A stretch of 40,929 nucleotides of DNA from a virus, in the IMG/VR virus record IMGVR_UViG_3300035680_000027, positions 1 through 40,929 of that record; one strand, written 5' to 3'. A program made the translations under genes and the position numbers. Each line of letters opens with the position of its first letter. Position 1 is the stretch's first letter. This document shows positions 8,683 to 16,363 of this stretch, piece by piece. The notes beneath the pieces were generated by a model. That model saw nothing but the letters and a program-made list of their open reading frames with translations, had not been told where the DNA came from and made no database searches.

Positions 8683-11142
8683 ATGCCTCCCGCTTTTCGT
8701 AACAAGCCGACACAAACGGCAAAAACATTCACGCCACGCGCTCTAGTCGCCGCCTCGCAACGAGTGATGCACCCCAATGGGGGGGTTGCGTACCGCCCCG
8801 AAGATCACCGTATTGTCGAATGGCAGCAGCAGGCATGGAACTTCTATGACCTCATCGGTGAGTTGCGTTATGGGGCACGCTATTACGGCAACGCCCTTTC
8901 GCAACTCCGCCTTGAAATCGGTTGGAAACCATCTTCGGGCAGTTCCCCTCAACCAATTGATTTAGAAAATCCGCCCGAAGGTTTCAATCGGGCACAGTAC
9001 GAAATCGCTGTTTCCACATTGGACCGTTTGCATTCCTCGGAAGGAAGCATCAACGAAATCCTGCGTGCCTACGGTGTGAACCTGTTTGTTGCTGGCGAAG
9101 GATATTTGGTTGGCCGCACAGACAGAGAAACGGGTGTTGAGCGCTGGGATTTTTACTCAACGGAACAATTGGTTTGGTTGAACAGCCGTTGGTATTTGAA
9201 AGAAAACGTTCTTTGGAAAACGGATCAACTTATTGAGTTGTCCGGCGACGATTACGTCATTCGTGTTTGGCAAGCGCACCCCCGCTATTCCGACGAGCCG
9301 GATTCGCCGCTACGTTCCGTGCTTTCTCTCTGCGAAGAACTTTTGTTGCTGTCCGCAAACGTGCGCGCTACAGCACTTTCGCGGATTCCGGCAGGGATTT
9401 TGTTGATGCCCGACACGATGCTTGACGCAGGCCCCGATTACGAACCTGAAAACTTGAACAATGATGCGGCGCGAGAACAACAGTCGCAATCAACGCTTGA
9501 AGATATTTATAACCACTTCATCACCCCGATTGCCGACCCGAACTCTGCTGCGGCTGTAGCGCCTTTTATTTTGACGGGCGACCCCGAAGATTTGGAACAG
9601 GTGCGGCTTATCGAATTTGATCGGGAAGTTGATCAGATCGCCGCTGAGCAGCGTCACGAACTCATTACTCGTATTGCTCATGGGATTGATCTTCCAAGCG
9701 AAATTCTTTCCGGCATCGGGCAGATGAACCATTGGTCTGCGTGGGCCGTTGAAGAAATGGCTTACAAGGCTCACATCGCGCCAGCAGCAGCGTTGTTCTG
9801 CGGGGCGATTACCGCCAACTTGATTTGGCCTGCGATTCAGGTTGCTACTGGTCAAGATGTTGATCAGCGCCTTGTCGTTATGTCCGATCCCATTGATTTG
9901 ATTTCTCACATTGACCGGCGCATGAACGCGAAAGATGGTCATTCGTCGCTGGTTATTTCTGATTCCACTTACCGGCGTGCGCTTGGTTTTTCTGATGATG
10001 ACGCACCTGACGATTTGGAATATAAGCGTCGTATGGCGTTGCAGCAGGCGGCGCTTTCGTTGACGCCAGTTGCGGCGGGCGAAATTGATTCTGTGACGCA
10101 AGCGCTTGACGATTCGGTCGCTCGGGTCCGTCCGGGTGTTCCGACGCCGGAGTCCATTACCGCTGATCCTGATCCTCGGGGTCGGGCACCTGATGTTGAG
10201 CGTCCGATTGAACCAAATAATCCTGCCGACATTGAGCGTAGTGAACCTGACACTTTGGTTGCTGCGGCAACTCGCATTGATCTTGGTGCCCGACTTGTCA
10301 CGATTGATGCACGCCTGTTGGACCGTTTGGAAATTCTTGCCAGCGCTGCAATGAAGCGTGCTTTAGAGAAGGCGGGGGCAAGAGTGCGGTCACGGGTTTC
10401 GCGTGACCCCGAAAAGAAAGCGTTGGTTGCTTCTGCCCCGGCGCACGAAGTTGCTTTTGTTTTGGGTCGCGAAACTGTTGAAACACTATTCGACAATGTT
10501 TCCCTTCTTACCGGCGAAGAATTTGAAGATTTTGGTGAACAGTTTGATTCTTTGACTCGTCGTGCCCAAAAACAGGTACGTCAACTCGCCAAAGAATACG
10601 GACTCAGCGAGGCCGAAATTGTGCTTATGGAACAGCAGCAGAATGTAGAAAGGGACGCCGCTTGGCTTCTTCTTTCCGGCGCTTTGGTTGCTGTCGCAGC
10701 GTCTTTGCTATACCGCCCCAAAATCAGCCCCATTGATTTGAATGGGGAGGACCGTGGCGAATTCGACGAGATTTCTCTTGTCCCAACTTATGTAATTCGT
10801 GCCGCTCTTTCTGCTGCCGGGGGCAATATGGGAGTTGGCACTTCCGGTGGAGCCATTATTGATATCGAAGATCGTCCGTTGGGGCTTTTGGCTACGGGGG
10901 AAACCGCAGACTTGTATTTCCAAGCGGCGGGGCTGTCTGTCGGCGGTTACCGTTGGGTTTATGGTGAGGACGACCGAGTTACGTTTGAACCCCACTTGGA
11001 CCTAGATGGAACTGAATTTGTTTCATTTGAGGATGAGATTCTTTCAAATACAGAAACTTTCCCTGACACAGCGTTTTTCTTCCCCGGCGACCACAACGGG
11101 TGCCGTTGCCTCATCGAATACATTTATGAGATGGGTACATAA
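8683..11142 (+). CDS. portal protein fused to a MuF-like domain (819 aa)
   Basis: The first about 480 residues read as a phage portal: an N-terminal W-N-F-Y-D-L-I-G-E-L-R-Y-G-A-R-Y-Y-G-N-A-L-S segment, central mixed alpha/beta domain, and an I-D-L-P-S-E-I-L-S-G-I-G-Q-M-N-H-W-S-A-W region typical of portal stems. An acidic/Pro linker (about 490-525) follows. The C-terminal part resembles MuF minor head proteins, ending with F-F-P-G-D-H-N-G-C-R-C about 15 residues from the end, the usual H..C-x-C close. Fusions of portal and MuF occur in several actinophages. The portal forms the dodecameric packaging and tail-attachment ring; MuF domains are head-interior proteins. The gene stands alone between fibre and replication modules, far from the capsid gene. 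Confidence 0.85.
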   Translation: MPPAFRNKPTQTAKTFTPRALVAASQRVMHPNGGVAYRPEDHRIVEWQQQAWNFYDLIGELRYGARYYGNALSQLRLEIGWKPSSGSSPQPIDLENPPEGFNRAQYEIAVSTLDRLHSSEGSINEILRAYGVNLFVAGEGYLVGRTDRETGVERWDFYSTEQLVWLNSRWYLKENVLWKTDQLIELSGDDYVIRVWQAHPRYSDEPDSPLRSVLSLCEELLLLSANVRATALSRIPAGILLMPDTMLDAGPDYEPENLNNDAAREQQSQSTLEDIYNHFITPIADPNSAAAVAPFILTGDPEDLEQVRLIEFDREVDQIAAEQRHELITRIAHGIDLPSEILSGIGQMNHWSAWAVEEMAYKAHIAPAAALFCGAITANLIWPAIQVATGQDVDQRLVVMSDPIDLISHIDRRMNAKDGHSSLVISDSTYRRALGFSDDDAPDDLEYKRRMALQQAALSLTPVAAGEIDSVTQALDDSVARVRPGVPTPESITADPDPRGRAPDVERPIEPNNPADIERSEPDTLVAAATRIDLGARLVTIDARLLDRLEILASAAMKRALEKAGARVRSRVSRDPEKKALVASAPAHEVAFVLGRETVETLFDNVSLLTGEEFEDFGEQFDSLTRRAQKQVRQLAKEYGLSEAEIVLMEQQQNVERDAAWLLLSGALVAVAASLLYRPKISPIDLNGEDRGEFDEISLVPTYVIRAALSAAGGNMGVGTSGGAIIDIEDRPLGLLATGETADLYFQAAGLSVGGYRWVYGEDDRVTFEPHLDLDGTEFVSFEDEILSNTETFPDTAFFFPGDHNGCRCLIEYIYEMGT

Positions 11143-11172
11143 ATACATAAGTTGCTGTGGTAACCTTTTTAC

Positions 11173-11205
11173 GCCGATAGGAATTTGCTCCTTTCGCCTA
11201 TCGGC
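11173..11205 (+). terminator. hairpin after the portal gene, first of two
   Basis: GCCGATAGG (11173-11181) pairs perfectly with CCTATCGGC (11197-11205) over a 15-base loop and is followed by a pyrimidine-rich CTTCTT. With the second hairpin at 11228-11259 it forms a tandem stop signal for the fibre-portal transcript. Confidence 0.7.
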
Positions 11206-11227
11206 CTTCTTCCACACCCACGGTAGG

Positions 11228-11259
11228 CCCCCCTCGGTTTCTTGTTTGCCCGAGGGGGG
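11228..11259 (+). terminator. strong GC-rich hairpin, second of two
   Basis: CCCCCCTCGG (11228-11237) pairs with CCGAGGGGGG (11250-11259), a perfect 10-bp stem with a 12-base loop, followed by TTT. This is the strongest terminator-like structure noticed in the window and marks the border between the structural block and the replication block. Confidence 0.8.
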
Positions 11260-11260
11260 T

Positions 11261-11289
11261 TTGCCGTTTGTGAGGTTGTGCGCTAAAGT
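11261..11289 (+). promoter_or_regulatory. weak promoter candidate for the replication operon
   Basis: TTGCCG (11261-11266) and TAAAGT (11284-11289) are 17 bp apart, each matching four of six consensus bases. They lie directly after the tandem terminators and 30 bp before the first replication-block gene, which needs a promoter here. The sequence match alone is weak. Confidence 0.35.
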
Positions 11290-11319
11290 GTGAGGAATGG
11301 TTGTGTGGAAGGAGAACAA

Positions 11320-11616
11320 ATGAAGAAAAGTGCTGTGCCATTGCCGGTACCGCCGCACATCGTCTACCACGAAAAAGTGGAGACAGAGAACGGCGAGTTC
11401 GTGATCGGGGAATCCGTTTGGGTGGACGGTTGGCGCAAGTCGCCCTCGTCAGAAAATCGGATTCTGCGTATCATCACCAATTTGCAGGCCGGTGAAAACC
11501 CCGAAGTATTTGTCAATATTTTTTGCTTGCATCGCGGTCGGGGGCAGACCCATTCGGTTTTGGCTTCTCGCCTTGTGAAGCGGAAGGAACCCAAAAGGAG
11601 AAAAAAGAATGTCTGA
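11320..11616 (+). CDS. hypothetical protein, first gene of the replication operon (98 aa)
   Basis: ATG 11320 follows a strong GGAAGGAG site. The product is a mixed beta protein with a G-E-S-V-W-V-D-G-W segment near residues 39-47 and a very basic C-terminus (K-R-K-E-P-K-R-R-K-K), which could contact nucleic acid. No family was recognised. It overlaps the next gene by 8 bp and is the first gene after the tandem terminators, so it begins the operon that runs through ERF and the replication proteins. Confidence 0.6.
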   Translation: MKKSAVPLPVPPHIVYHEKVETENGEFVIGESVWVDGWRKSPSSENRILRIITNLQAGENPEVFVNIFCLHRGRGQTHSVLASRLVKRKEPKRRKKNV

Positions 11617-12163
11617 TCAATCGTTACCGGCAGTACCGGAAAACAAACTTCAAGAGGCCCCTACAACCTCTGTCATGGCAACCCGTTTGGGCATCGCTCA
11701 AATGGTTGACGACGCAAAAGCGTTGGCAGAGGCGGGAGATTACGAAGCGCTAATTCGTGGCCTTGAACCCTTGCAGCAGATTCTTAGCGATCTGCGAATT
11801 TTGGAACATGCAGTCAAGAACTACATCGCTGACACAATGCCGGAACGCAAGGTGGTTGTTTCCGGTGTCGGCATCGTGGAACGCAAAGCAAAAATAACGC
11901 GCAGAAATTGGGACAGCGAAGAACTTTTGCGGAAGATTGTGGTCAATGCACTTGTTGATCAAGAAACCGGAGAAATTCCGTCCTCTCCGGTAGAGGCCGT
12001 GCATCAGGTCGTTGCCGAGATTCGTGCATGTGTTCCGTTTACCGGGTCAACTGCTTGGCGTGTCGGTGCCCTCAAAGAACGTGGCTACGACCCTGACGAG
12101 TGGTGCGAGGAAAACAAAGACGGTTACTCAATCCAGTTCACGAGAGATAGGAGTAACGGGTGA
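11609..12163 (+). CDS. hypothetical helical protein upstream of ERF (184 aa)
   Basis: ATG 11609 is preceded by AAAGGAG. After a polar N-terminus (about 1-20) comes a long Ala/Leu-rich helical region (about 25-75), then a short beta segment (K-V-V-V-S-G-V-G-I-V) and an acidic C-terminal half. The helix-rich first half followed by a beta piece loosely recalls Gp157-like and other recombination-associated phage proteins, but the similarity is too vague to name. Its place just ahead of ERF suggests a role in DNA metabolism. The next gene starts at or just before its stop. Confidence 0.55.
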   Translation: MSDQSLPAVPENKLQEAPTTSVMATRLGIAQMVDDAKALAEAGDYEALIRGLEPLQQILSDLRILEHAVKNYIADTMPERKVVVSGVGIVERKAKITRRNWDSEELLRKIVVNALVDQETGEIPSSPVEAVHQVVAEIRACVPFTGSTAWRVGALKERGYDPDEWCEENKDGYSIQFTRDRSNG

Positions 12164-12456
12164 TGAGGGAAACAATGGAAGAAGAATTTGTGCCGGTGTT
12201 CAGAAAAATCCCTAAGAGATTTGTTGGCGCGCACAAAGACAAATACGACAGGATTGAAATGAAAATCAAAAGCAATCCTGATGAGCCTTTGATGGTTGAT
12301 CGTGTCAACACTTGGAAGGATAGGAATCGGTGGGCGTCTGCTGCCCGATACCGCAAATGGGGTTTTGCACAACGTCTTACCCGTGATGAAAATGGGTTGA
12401 AGTGCTGGGATATTTGGGTTTGGTGGACTCCACGGTTCCATGAAGAAGAAACCTGA
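12163..12456 (+). CDS. hypothetical basic protein (97 aa)
   Basis: ATG 12163 (or GTG 12160) follows an AGGAG site at 12149-12153. The sequence alternates basic and aromatic residues and ends in a Trp-rich segment (W-D-I-W-V-W-W). Such composition suggests a small compact nucleic-acid-binding or protein-interaction module, but no family was recognised. It overlaps the following gene by 17 bp. Confidence 0.5.
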   Translation: MRETMEEEFVPVFRKIPKRFVGAHKDKYDRIEMKIKSNPDEPLMVDRVNTWKDRNRWASAARYRKWGFAQRLTRDENGLKCWDIWVWWTPRFHEEET

Positions 12457-12679
12457 TAAGAGGCGTCGCGGCAATACGCTTGATTACGAAAAAGTTGTCG
12501 AACGCTTGAAACAAGAACCCGGAAGATACAAAGGTGTGTACCGGGGCACCTATCCTGCTATCCATAGTTGCTACATGGCGCTACAGCGCCGTGGGTGTCT
12601 AGTCCATGAGAGAACACATAACGGCAGAATCACGCTGTATGCGTGCTGGCCCGAAAGGAAAACAAATGAAGGTACATGA
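12440..12679 (+). CDS. hypothetical small basic protein, possible winged helix (79 aa)
   Basis: The product starts with a Lys/Arg-rich tail (about residues 1-11), then two helices (Y-E-K-V-V-E-R-L and Y-P-A-I-H-S-C-Y-M-A-L-Q-R-R-G-C-L) and a hairpin-like strand pair (V-H-E-R-T-H-N-G-R-I-T-L-Y-A). That order is consistent with a winged-helix DNA-binding fold. The start overlaps the preceding gene by 17 bp and the end overlaps ERF by 14 bp, as in the rest of this operon. Function is unproven. Confidence 0.5.
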   Translation: MKKKPDKRRRGNTLDYEKVVERLKQEPGRYKGVYRGTYPAIHSCYMALQRRGCLVHERTHNGRITLYACWPERKTNEGT

Positions 12680-13331
12680 AGCATTGGCAAAAGTGATGGA
12701 AGATGTGCGCGCCGTTGGCAAAACGGAACGCAACACTCATCAGAATTACAACTTCCGCGGGATTGACGCAGTAGTCAATGCTGTCGGCCCTGCGCTACGA
12801 CAGCATCATGTGGTTGTCGTTCCGAGGGTCCTGTCATATGAGGCTGAGAACATCACGGTTGGTCGTAACAGCACACAGATGCGTGCAGTTACGGTCATGG
12901 TCGAATACACATTTGTAGGGCCGGAAGGCGACACTCTGATCGCTGTGTCCATCGGTGAAAGCATGGACAGCGGAGACAAGGCTGTCGCTAAGGCTATGAG
13001 CGTTGCATTGCGAACCTGCCTCCTCCAATCTCTTATGCTGCCAACAGACGAACCCGACCCCGACTCGTTTTCCTACGAACGTGAATCGGCAATGGTCGCA
13101 GAGCCAGCAGTATCGTTTGACCCCGGCGTCCCTGAGACTTGGGGCGATTCCGTGACTGTTGCTCAGGCCAAGAAGATCGTGCTTGCTGCGACGGGCAACG
13201 ATAAAGAAGCCGCTCAGATTGCTTGGGAGGCTTGCGGATTGAAGAAGGGTCCTATTGATTCGCACACCATTTTGGAAATTATGTTTGCTGTAGCCGACAC
13301 AATGCAAAAAGATGAAGGGCGACCGTTCTGA
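12666..13331 (+). CDS. erf: ERF-family single-strand annealing recombinase
   Basis: The N-terminal 150 residues match the ERF superfamily of single-strand annealing proteins: an initial helix (V-H-E-A-L-A-K-V-M), the Y-N-F-R-G-I-D segment (about 27-33) and the downstream G-E-S-M-D-S-G-D-K-A-V-A-K-A-M-S-V-A-L-R core near residues 98-117. ERF proteins bind single-stranded DNA and anneal complementary strands during phage recombination and genome circularisation. ATG 12666 is chosen over an earlier in-frame start because GAAAGGAAAAC lies directly upstream. At 221 residues it is of normal length. The C-terminal third carries a small helical domain ending in a basic/acidic tail. An SSB partner is encoded at 35699-36103. 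Confidence 0.85.
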   Translation: MKVHEALAKVMEDVRAVGKTERNTHQNYNFRGIDAVVNAVGPALRQHHVVVVPRVLSYEAENITVGRNSTQMRAVTVMVEYTFVGPEGDTLIAVSIGESMDSGDKAVAKAMSVALRTCLLQSLMLPTDEPDPDSFSYERESAMVAEPAVSFDPGVPETWGDSVTVAQAKKIVLAATGNDKEAAQIAWEACGLKKGPIDSHTILEIMFAVADTMQKDEGRPF

Positions 13332-13579
13332 TGGAAGATTGGGCTGTGGAAGCAATCAAAAACGCATTGCTTGATTCAACAATTGAACGTGCAGGATTAG
13401 GTAAAGGCACAACCGTTGTTGATAATGATTTGATTGCAAATGCGTTTGAAGTAGGTGCAGGTTTGGCGGCTGGATTTGTTGGCGGTGCAGCAGAATTCGA
13501 TGAGGAACAACTCGTTTCTGTCGCCGCACAATTGAAGGCTTTCCTTGATGCCTGCATTCAACGGGCAGAAATCCAATGA
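13331..13579 (+). CDS. hypothetical small helical protein (82 aa)
   Basis: ATG 13331 uses the last base of the ERF stop codon. The protein is acidic, helical and Ala/Gly-rich in the middle (G-A-G-L-A-A-G-F-V-G-G-A-A), which might be a short hydrophobic hairpin but is weak as a membrane segment. No family was recognised. It lies between ERF and the replication-organiser gene with 4-bp overlaps at the latter, so it is expressed with them. Confidence 0.55.
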   Translation: MEDWAVEAIKNALLDSTIERAGLGKGTTVVDNDLIANAFEVGAGLAAGFVGGAAEFDEEQLVSVAAQLKAFLDACIQRAEIQ

Positions 13580-14376
13580 GCGTTCAGGCGATTGCTTGGG
13601 TGTTGGCAAACTCTCGTTCGACAGGTGCGACTAGGTGCGTGCTTATCTCTGTTGCCAACCATGTGAATCCTGATGGAACTGGTTGGGTTTATGTGGAGCG
13701 GGTTTGCAAGGAAGCCAACTGTTCTATCAATTCGTACCATCGGGCTATCTCTTGGGCTGAAGAGAACGGTGAATTGACTCGGAACCAGTACGAGGGCGGA
13801 TTTGAGAGAACCCATTCTCGCCACCGCCCAAATTTGTATAGTTTCCCGGCATTGTGTCCTCCCCAAGATGGGGGGGAGGGTGGTACCCAAATTGGGGAGG
13901 AGGGTGGTACCCAAATTGGGGACCACAATAGTAAAGCCGTAAGTAAAGCCGTAAGTAAGCCAAACAAGAATGTCGTTGAGTTGGGTCAAATTGACGAACG
14001 TGAATCTGCCGAACGCATTTTGGCCGCTTGGGTTATCGCCACCGGTCGTGATGCTTTGCGAACTCGTTTGACGAAAGACAGGTTGGCTAAAATTCGTGCC
14101 CGGTTCGCAGAAGGTTTCAGCGAATTGGATTTGATTCATGCTGTGCAGGGTATTGCGCTTTCCGATTTCCATATGGGGAAAAACCCAAAAGGGCAGCGTT
14201 ACGATGATTTGACCATTGCTTTGCGGGACGGTTCTCAGGTGGAGAAGTTCAGGGATTTGTACGTTGACGGTCCCATCAAATCTCAACCAAAGGGGTTTGA
14301 TTCGATTGTGTCTGCGTTGAACAGGGTCGAAAGTGGCTCCTTGCCTTTGAAAGCGCTGGGCGATGGACGCCCGTGA
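13576..14376 (+). CDS. phage replication organiser (winged-helix N-terminus, DnaD-like C-terminus)
   Basis: The first about 90 residues form a winged-helix domain of the kind found in phage replication initiators (A-I-A-W-V-L-A-N-S..., then V-C-K-E-A-N-C-S-I-N-S-Y-H-R-A-I recognition region). A low-complexity linker follows (about 97-133), made of an eight-residue repeat (E-G-G-T-Q-I-G-E/D) and a short K-A-V-S repeat. The C-terminal half (about 140-266) is helical and resembles DnaD-like replisome organisers. Such proteins bind the phage origin and recruit the helicase loader, encoded next door at 14363. The linker DNA carries iterons (13876-13961), so the origin may lie inside the gene as in lambda O. 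ATG 13576 overlaps the prior gene by 4 bp. Confidence 0.68.
   Translation: MSVQAIAWVLANSRSTGATRCVLISVANHVNPDGTGWVYVERVCKEANCSINSYHRAISWAEENGELTRNQYEGGFERTHSRHRPNLYSFPALCPPQDGGEGGTQIGEEGGTQIGDHNSKAVSKAVSKPNKNVVELGQIDERESAERILAAWVIATGRDALRTRLTKDRLAKIRARFAEGFSELDLIHAVQGIALSDFHMGKNPKGQRYDDLTIALRDGSQVEKFRDLYVDGPIKSQPKGFDSIVSALNRVESGSLPLKALGDGRP
13876..13961. repeat. iteron-like repeats inside the replication gene, candidate origin
   Basis: A 23-bp unit is perfectly repeated at 13876-13898 and 13900-13922 (period 24 bp); each contains the palindrome GGTACC and the near-palindrome CCCAAATTGGG. Directly after, the 12-base unit AGTAAAGCCGTA occurs at 13930-13941 and 13942-13953, with a partial third copy at 13954-13961. 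Repeats of this type within the linker-coding part of an initiator gene are the hallmark of lambda-O-like origins. The repeats are seen; origin function is inferred. Confidence 0.7.
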
Positions 14377-14776
14377 AACAGCGGAAGTGCTGGCTTATTT
14401 GTCAGCCGCTTATCCAAGGACTGATTTACATGAAGAAACTGTTTTGGTTTGGATTGATCAGTTTGGTAACGCCGATTATGAGTTGGCGGTACGAGTTGCT
14501 AAACGAATCGTTGCGTCGGACGAATGGTTCCCTACGGTTGCCCGGTTCAGAGAAGTCTTAGGAATCGAGTTGAGGCGGTCGTCGGTTTCTAGGGAATGCG
14601 GCGATTGCGAGAATGGTTTCATTGTTATGGCAAACGGCGACGTTACTTTCTGTCGTGTTTGCCGACCGGACGCCCCACAAGAGGCTTTAGGGCCTTCTGC
14701 GGCGGCGATGCGATCTGCTGACTGGCGGCGATGGGTTGACCAGTCACGGAAAGAGTTGGACAAACCGTTCAACTGA
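14363..14776 (+). CDS. G39P-like helicase loader with C-terminal zinc-finger motif
   Basis: The N-terminal about 70 residues (E-T-A-E-V-L-A-Y-L-S-A-A-Y-P, then V-W-I-D-Q-F-G-N-A-D-Y-E-L-A and D-E-W-F-P-T-V-A-R-F) match the pattern of the loader/inhibitor of G40P family, small helical proteins that deliver the replicative helicase to an initiator-bound origin. The second half has C-G-D-C (about 79-82) and C-R-V-C (about 98-101), a likely zinc ribbon not found in the short classical loaders. The gene overlaps the replication organiser by 14 bp, reinforcing the pairing. No helicase gene is visible here, so it may load the host DnaB. Assignment is by motif and context. Confidence 0.65.
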   Translation: MDARETAEVLAYLSAAYPRTDLHEETVLVWIDQFGNADYELAVRVAKRIVASDEWFPTVARFREVLGIELRRSSVSRECGDCENGFIVMANGDVTFCRVCRPDAPQEALGPSAAAMRSADWRRWVDQSRKELDKPFN

Positions 14777-14828
14777 TGTATGGTTAGAAGCAGGACAAGG
14801 CGATGTACGTCTTGCCGGAAGGAGAAAA

Positions 14829-15023
14829 ATGGACACAGAACAACTTTCAATCAATGATGTTATGGAACTCATGGCCGACAGCATGGCTTACGCGGCATAT
14901 CTTTTCCGCGAAAAGCGTGCAGGCAATGAAGTCACCGCAGAGCAATGGGAGGGTTCCGCTATCGCCCTTGAAAATGCTCTCAACACTTACTTCCAATTTT
15001 GTGGAATCTCTTTGAATGACTGA
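14829..15023 (+). CDS. hypothetical small acidic protein (64 aa)
   Basis: ATG 14829 is chosen because a GGAAGGAG site lies directly upstream; an in-frame start at 14736 would overlap the loader gene and has no such site. The product is helical and acidic, with an M-E-L-M-A-D-S-M-A-Y-A-A-Y-L-F segment (about 13-27) and an aromatic C-terminus. No family was recognised. It overlaps the next gene by 8 bp. Confidence 0.55.
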   Translation: MDTEQLSINDVMELMADSMAYAAYLFREKRAGNEVTAEQWEGSAIALENALNTYFQFCGISLND

Positions 15024-15489
15024 ACAACTCCCGCATCAGGGACCCGAAAAGGGCAGTTGTGAAGGCAACACCGACAAGTGTGGCCGACACGACTGCCCGC
15101 TTTTCGGGACGCTGCTAAAGCCGAACAAAGACGGCAAACGACGAATCCGTGGTTGCGGCGATCCTGTTGCTAGGGGCAAGCGTGCCCGAACCAAAGGCAA
15201 ACGCGCTCAACGCAAAGTGGCGAACAAACTCGGTATCCCCACCGGCATAGATGGGGGAAACGAAGAAACTTGGCGCTCGTCTTTGCGTATCGAAGTGAAA
15301 CAAGGCAAACAGGTTCAGGCCGCTGTAACGGCGTTCCGTAGAACACGGGATCAATCAGAATTGGCTCGTCCGATTGGCGACAACCGACCATTCATGGGAG
15401 TTGTCGTTCACGACAATTTGGAGGTTTGTTTAGTGGCGCTTGATGATATTGAAGATGTGGCAGCAGCAGTTTTGGGGTTGGACAAGTGA
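15016..15489 (+). CDS. putative PD-(D/E)XK-type nuclease with N-terminal cysteine cluster (157 aa)
   Basis: The N-terminus has C-E-G-N-T-D-K-C-G-R-H-D-C (about residues 15-27) and a further C-G-D, a likely zinc site. A basic stretch (about 55-70) leads into a region with a conserved-looking E-E-T-W-R-S-S-L-R-I-E-V-K-Q-G-K (about 82-97), in which the E-x-K pair fits the catalytic core of PD-(D/E)XK nucleases such as phage Holliday-junction resolvases. Location next to replication and recombination genes fits a resolvase or repair nuclease. The upstream catalytic acidic residue cannot be fixed by eye. It overlaps the following gene by 4 bp. Confidence 0.5.
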   Translation: MTEQLPHQGPEKGSCEGNTDKCGRHDCPLFGTLLKPNKDGKRRIRGCGDPVARGKRARTKGKRAQRKVANKLGIPTGIDGGNEETWRSSLRIEVKQGKQVQAAVTAFRRTRDQSELARPIGDNRPFMGVVVHDNLEVCLVALDDIEDVAAAVLGLDK

Positions 15490-15866
15490 GTTTGTTTGAG
15501 GAATACGAACCAAAGTTGCAGGTTCGCAAAACCGATCCCGAAACTTCCGCTAAAGCAGCCATGAGGTTGAAGCCCCACAGCGCAAAGGCGGCTTTGTTGG
15601 GCCGCTATTACCTTTTTGATTTGAGCGACGAACAGGCAGCAGAGCAAGTCGGCATGACGATTTACGAAGCGTCAAAACGTTGCTCCGATCTGCGGCGTGA
15701 CGGTTTTATCGAACCGGTAAAAATCGGTGTTGGTTCATCAGGGCACGAACGCATGATTTGTCGCATCACCGAAAACGGTCGCGCCGCTGTATTTCATTTG
15801 CGGGCAAAGAATTATGGCCGGTCAGAGGTTGAACGCCCAAGACGAAGCATTGACGGGGAACTTTGA
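15486..15866 (+). CDS. winged-helix DNA-binding protein (126 aa)
   Basis: GTG 15486 overlaps the previous stop by 4 bp. After a short polar start, residues about 33-75 form a helix-turn-helix (L-S-D-E-Q-A-A-E-Q-V-G-M-T-I-Y-E-A-S-K-R-C-S-D-L-R-R-D-G-F-I). A wing-like strand segment follows (I-C-R-I-T-E-N-G-R-A-A), as in MarR-like or phage winged-helix regulators. The C-terminus is basic. It could regulate this operon or act as a replication accessory; nothing in the sequence decides between these. Confidence 0.65.
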   Translation: MSLFEEYEPKLQVRKTDPETSAKAAMRLKPHSAKAALLGRYYLFDLSDEQAAEQVGMTIYEASKRCSDLRRDGFIEPVKIGVGSSGHERMICRITENGRAAVFHLRAKNYGRSEVERPRRSIDGEL

Positions 15867-15868
15867 TT

Positions 15869-16363
15869 ATGTGGCTCAGATTCAAGGAATGGCGACGAAG
15901 GTCGGAATTGGCGAAAATAAAACGCCTTCAAAACGAAATTGTTGAAACACGCAGAAAGAATTCTGTTCTAAACGAACTTGTTGAGTCTTTGAGCATGGAT
16001 TTGGAACTGCTTGAAGAAATGTGCGGGGAAATTATTGTTCAAGATGCCGAGAACATTCTTCTTATTGGAGACAGCCCCGAACGGACACAAGAAGGAGAGG
16101 CGCAAGCCGAACGCGATTTGACGGACGCGTTTTCAGCAATCTTGTTTTGTTCCGATGAAGTAAAAGAGCAAGAACTTCGTTCAGCGGGAATTGTGCTAGG
16201 CGGGCATTGCGCCGATAGTTACCTTTGTCCTATGGCGACAAGCATCGCCCTTTTTCGTCTTGCGTCAATTGATTCCGACCTTGCCCCGGAATTAGCCACC
16301 GAAATAATTGTTTTTGCGATGCGAGAAGGGATCGCTCAGCGGTTTCAGGAGCGCACCCAATAA
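15869..16363 (+). CDS. hypothetical protein with N-terminal coiled coil (164 aa)
   Basis: ATG 15869 is preferred; a TTG two codons earlier overlaps the prior stop. Residues about 10-50 are strongly helical and charged with regular Leu/Ile spacing, a likely coiled coil. The C-terminal half has an Ala/Leu-rich region with three cysteines. No family was recognised. It ends 1 bp into the WhiB start codon, so the two are co-translated. Confidence 0.55.
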   Translation: MWLRFKEWRRRSELAKIKRLQNEIVETRRKNSVLNELVESLSMDLELLEEMCGEIIVQDAENILLIGDSPERTQEGEAQAERDLTDAFSAILFCSDEVKEQELRSAGIVLGGHCADSYLCPMATSIALFRLASIDSDLAPELATEIIVFAMREGIAQRFQERTQ

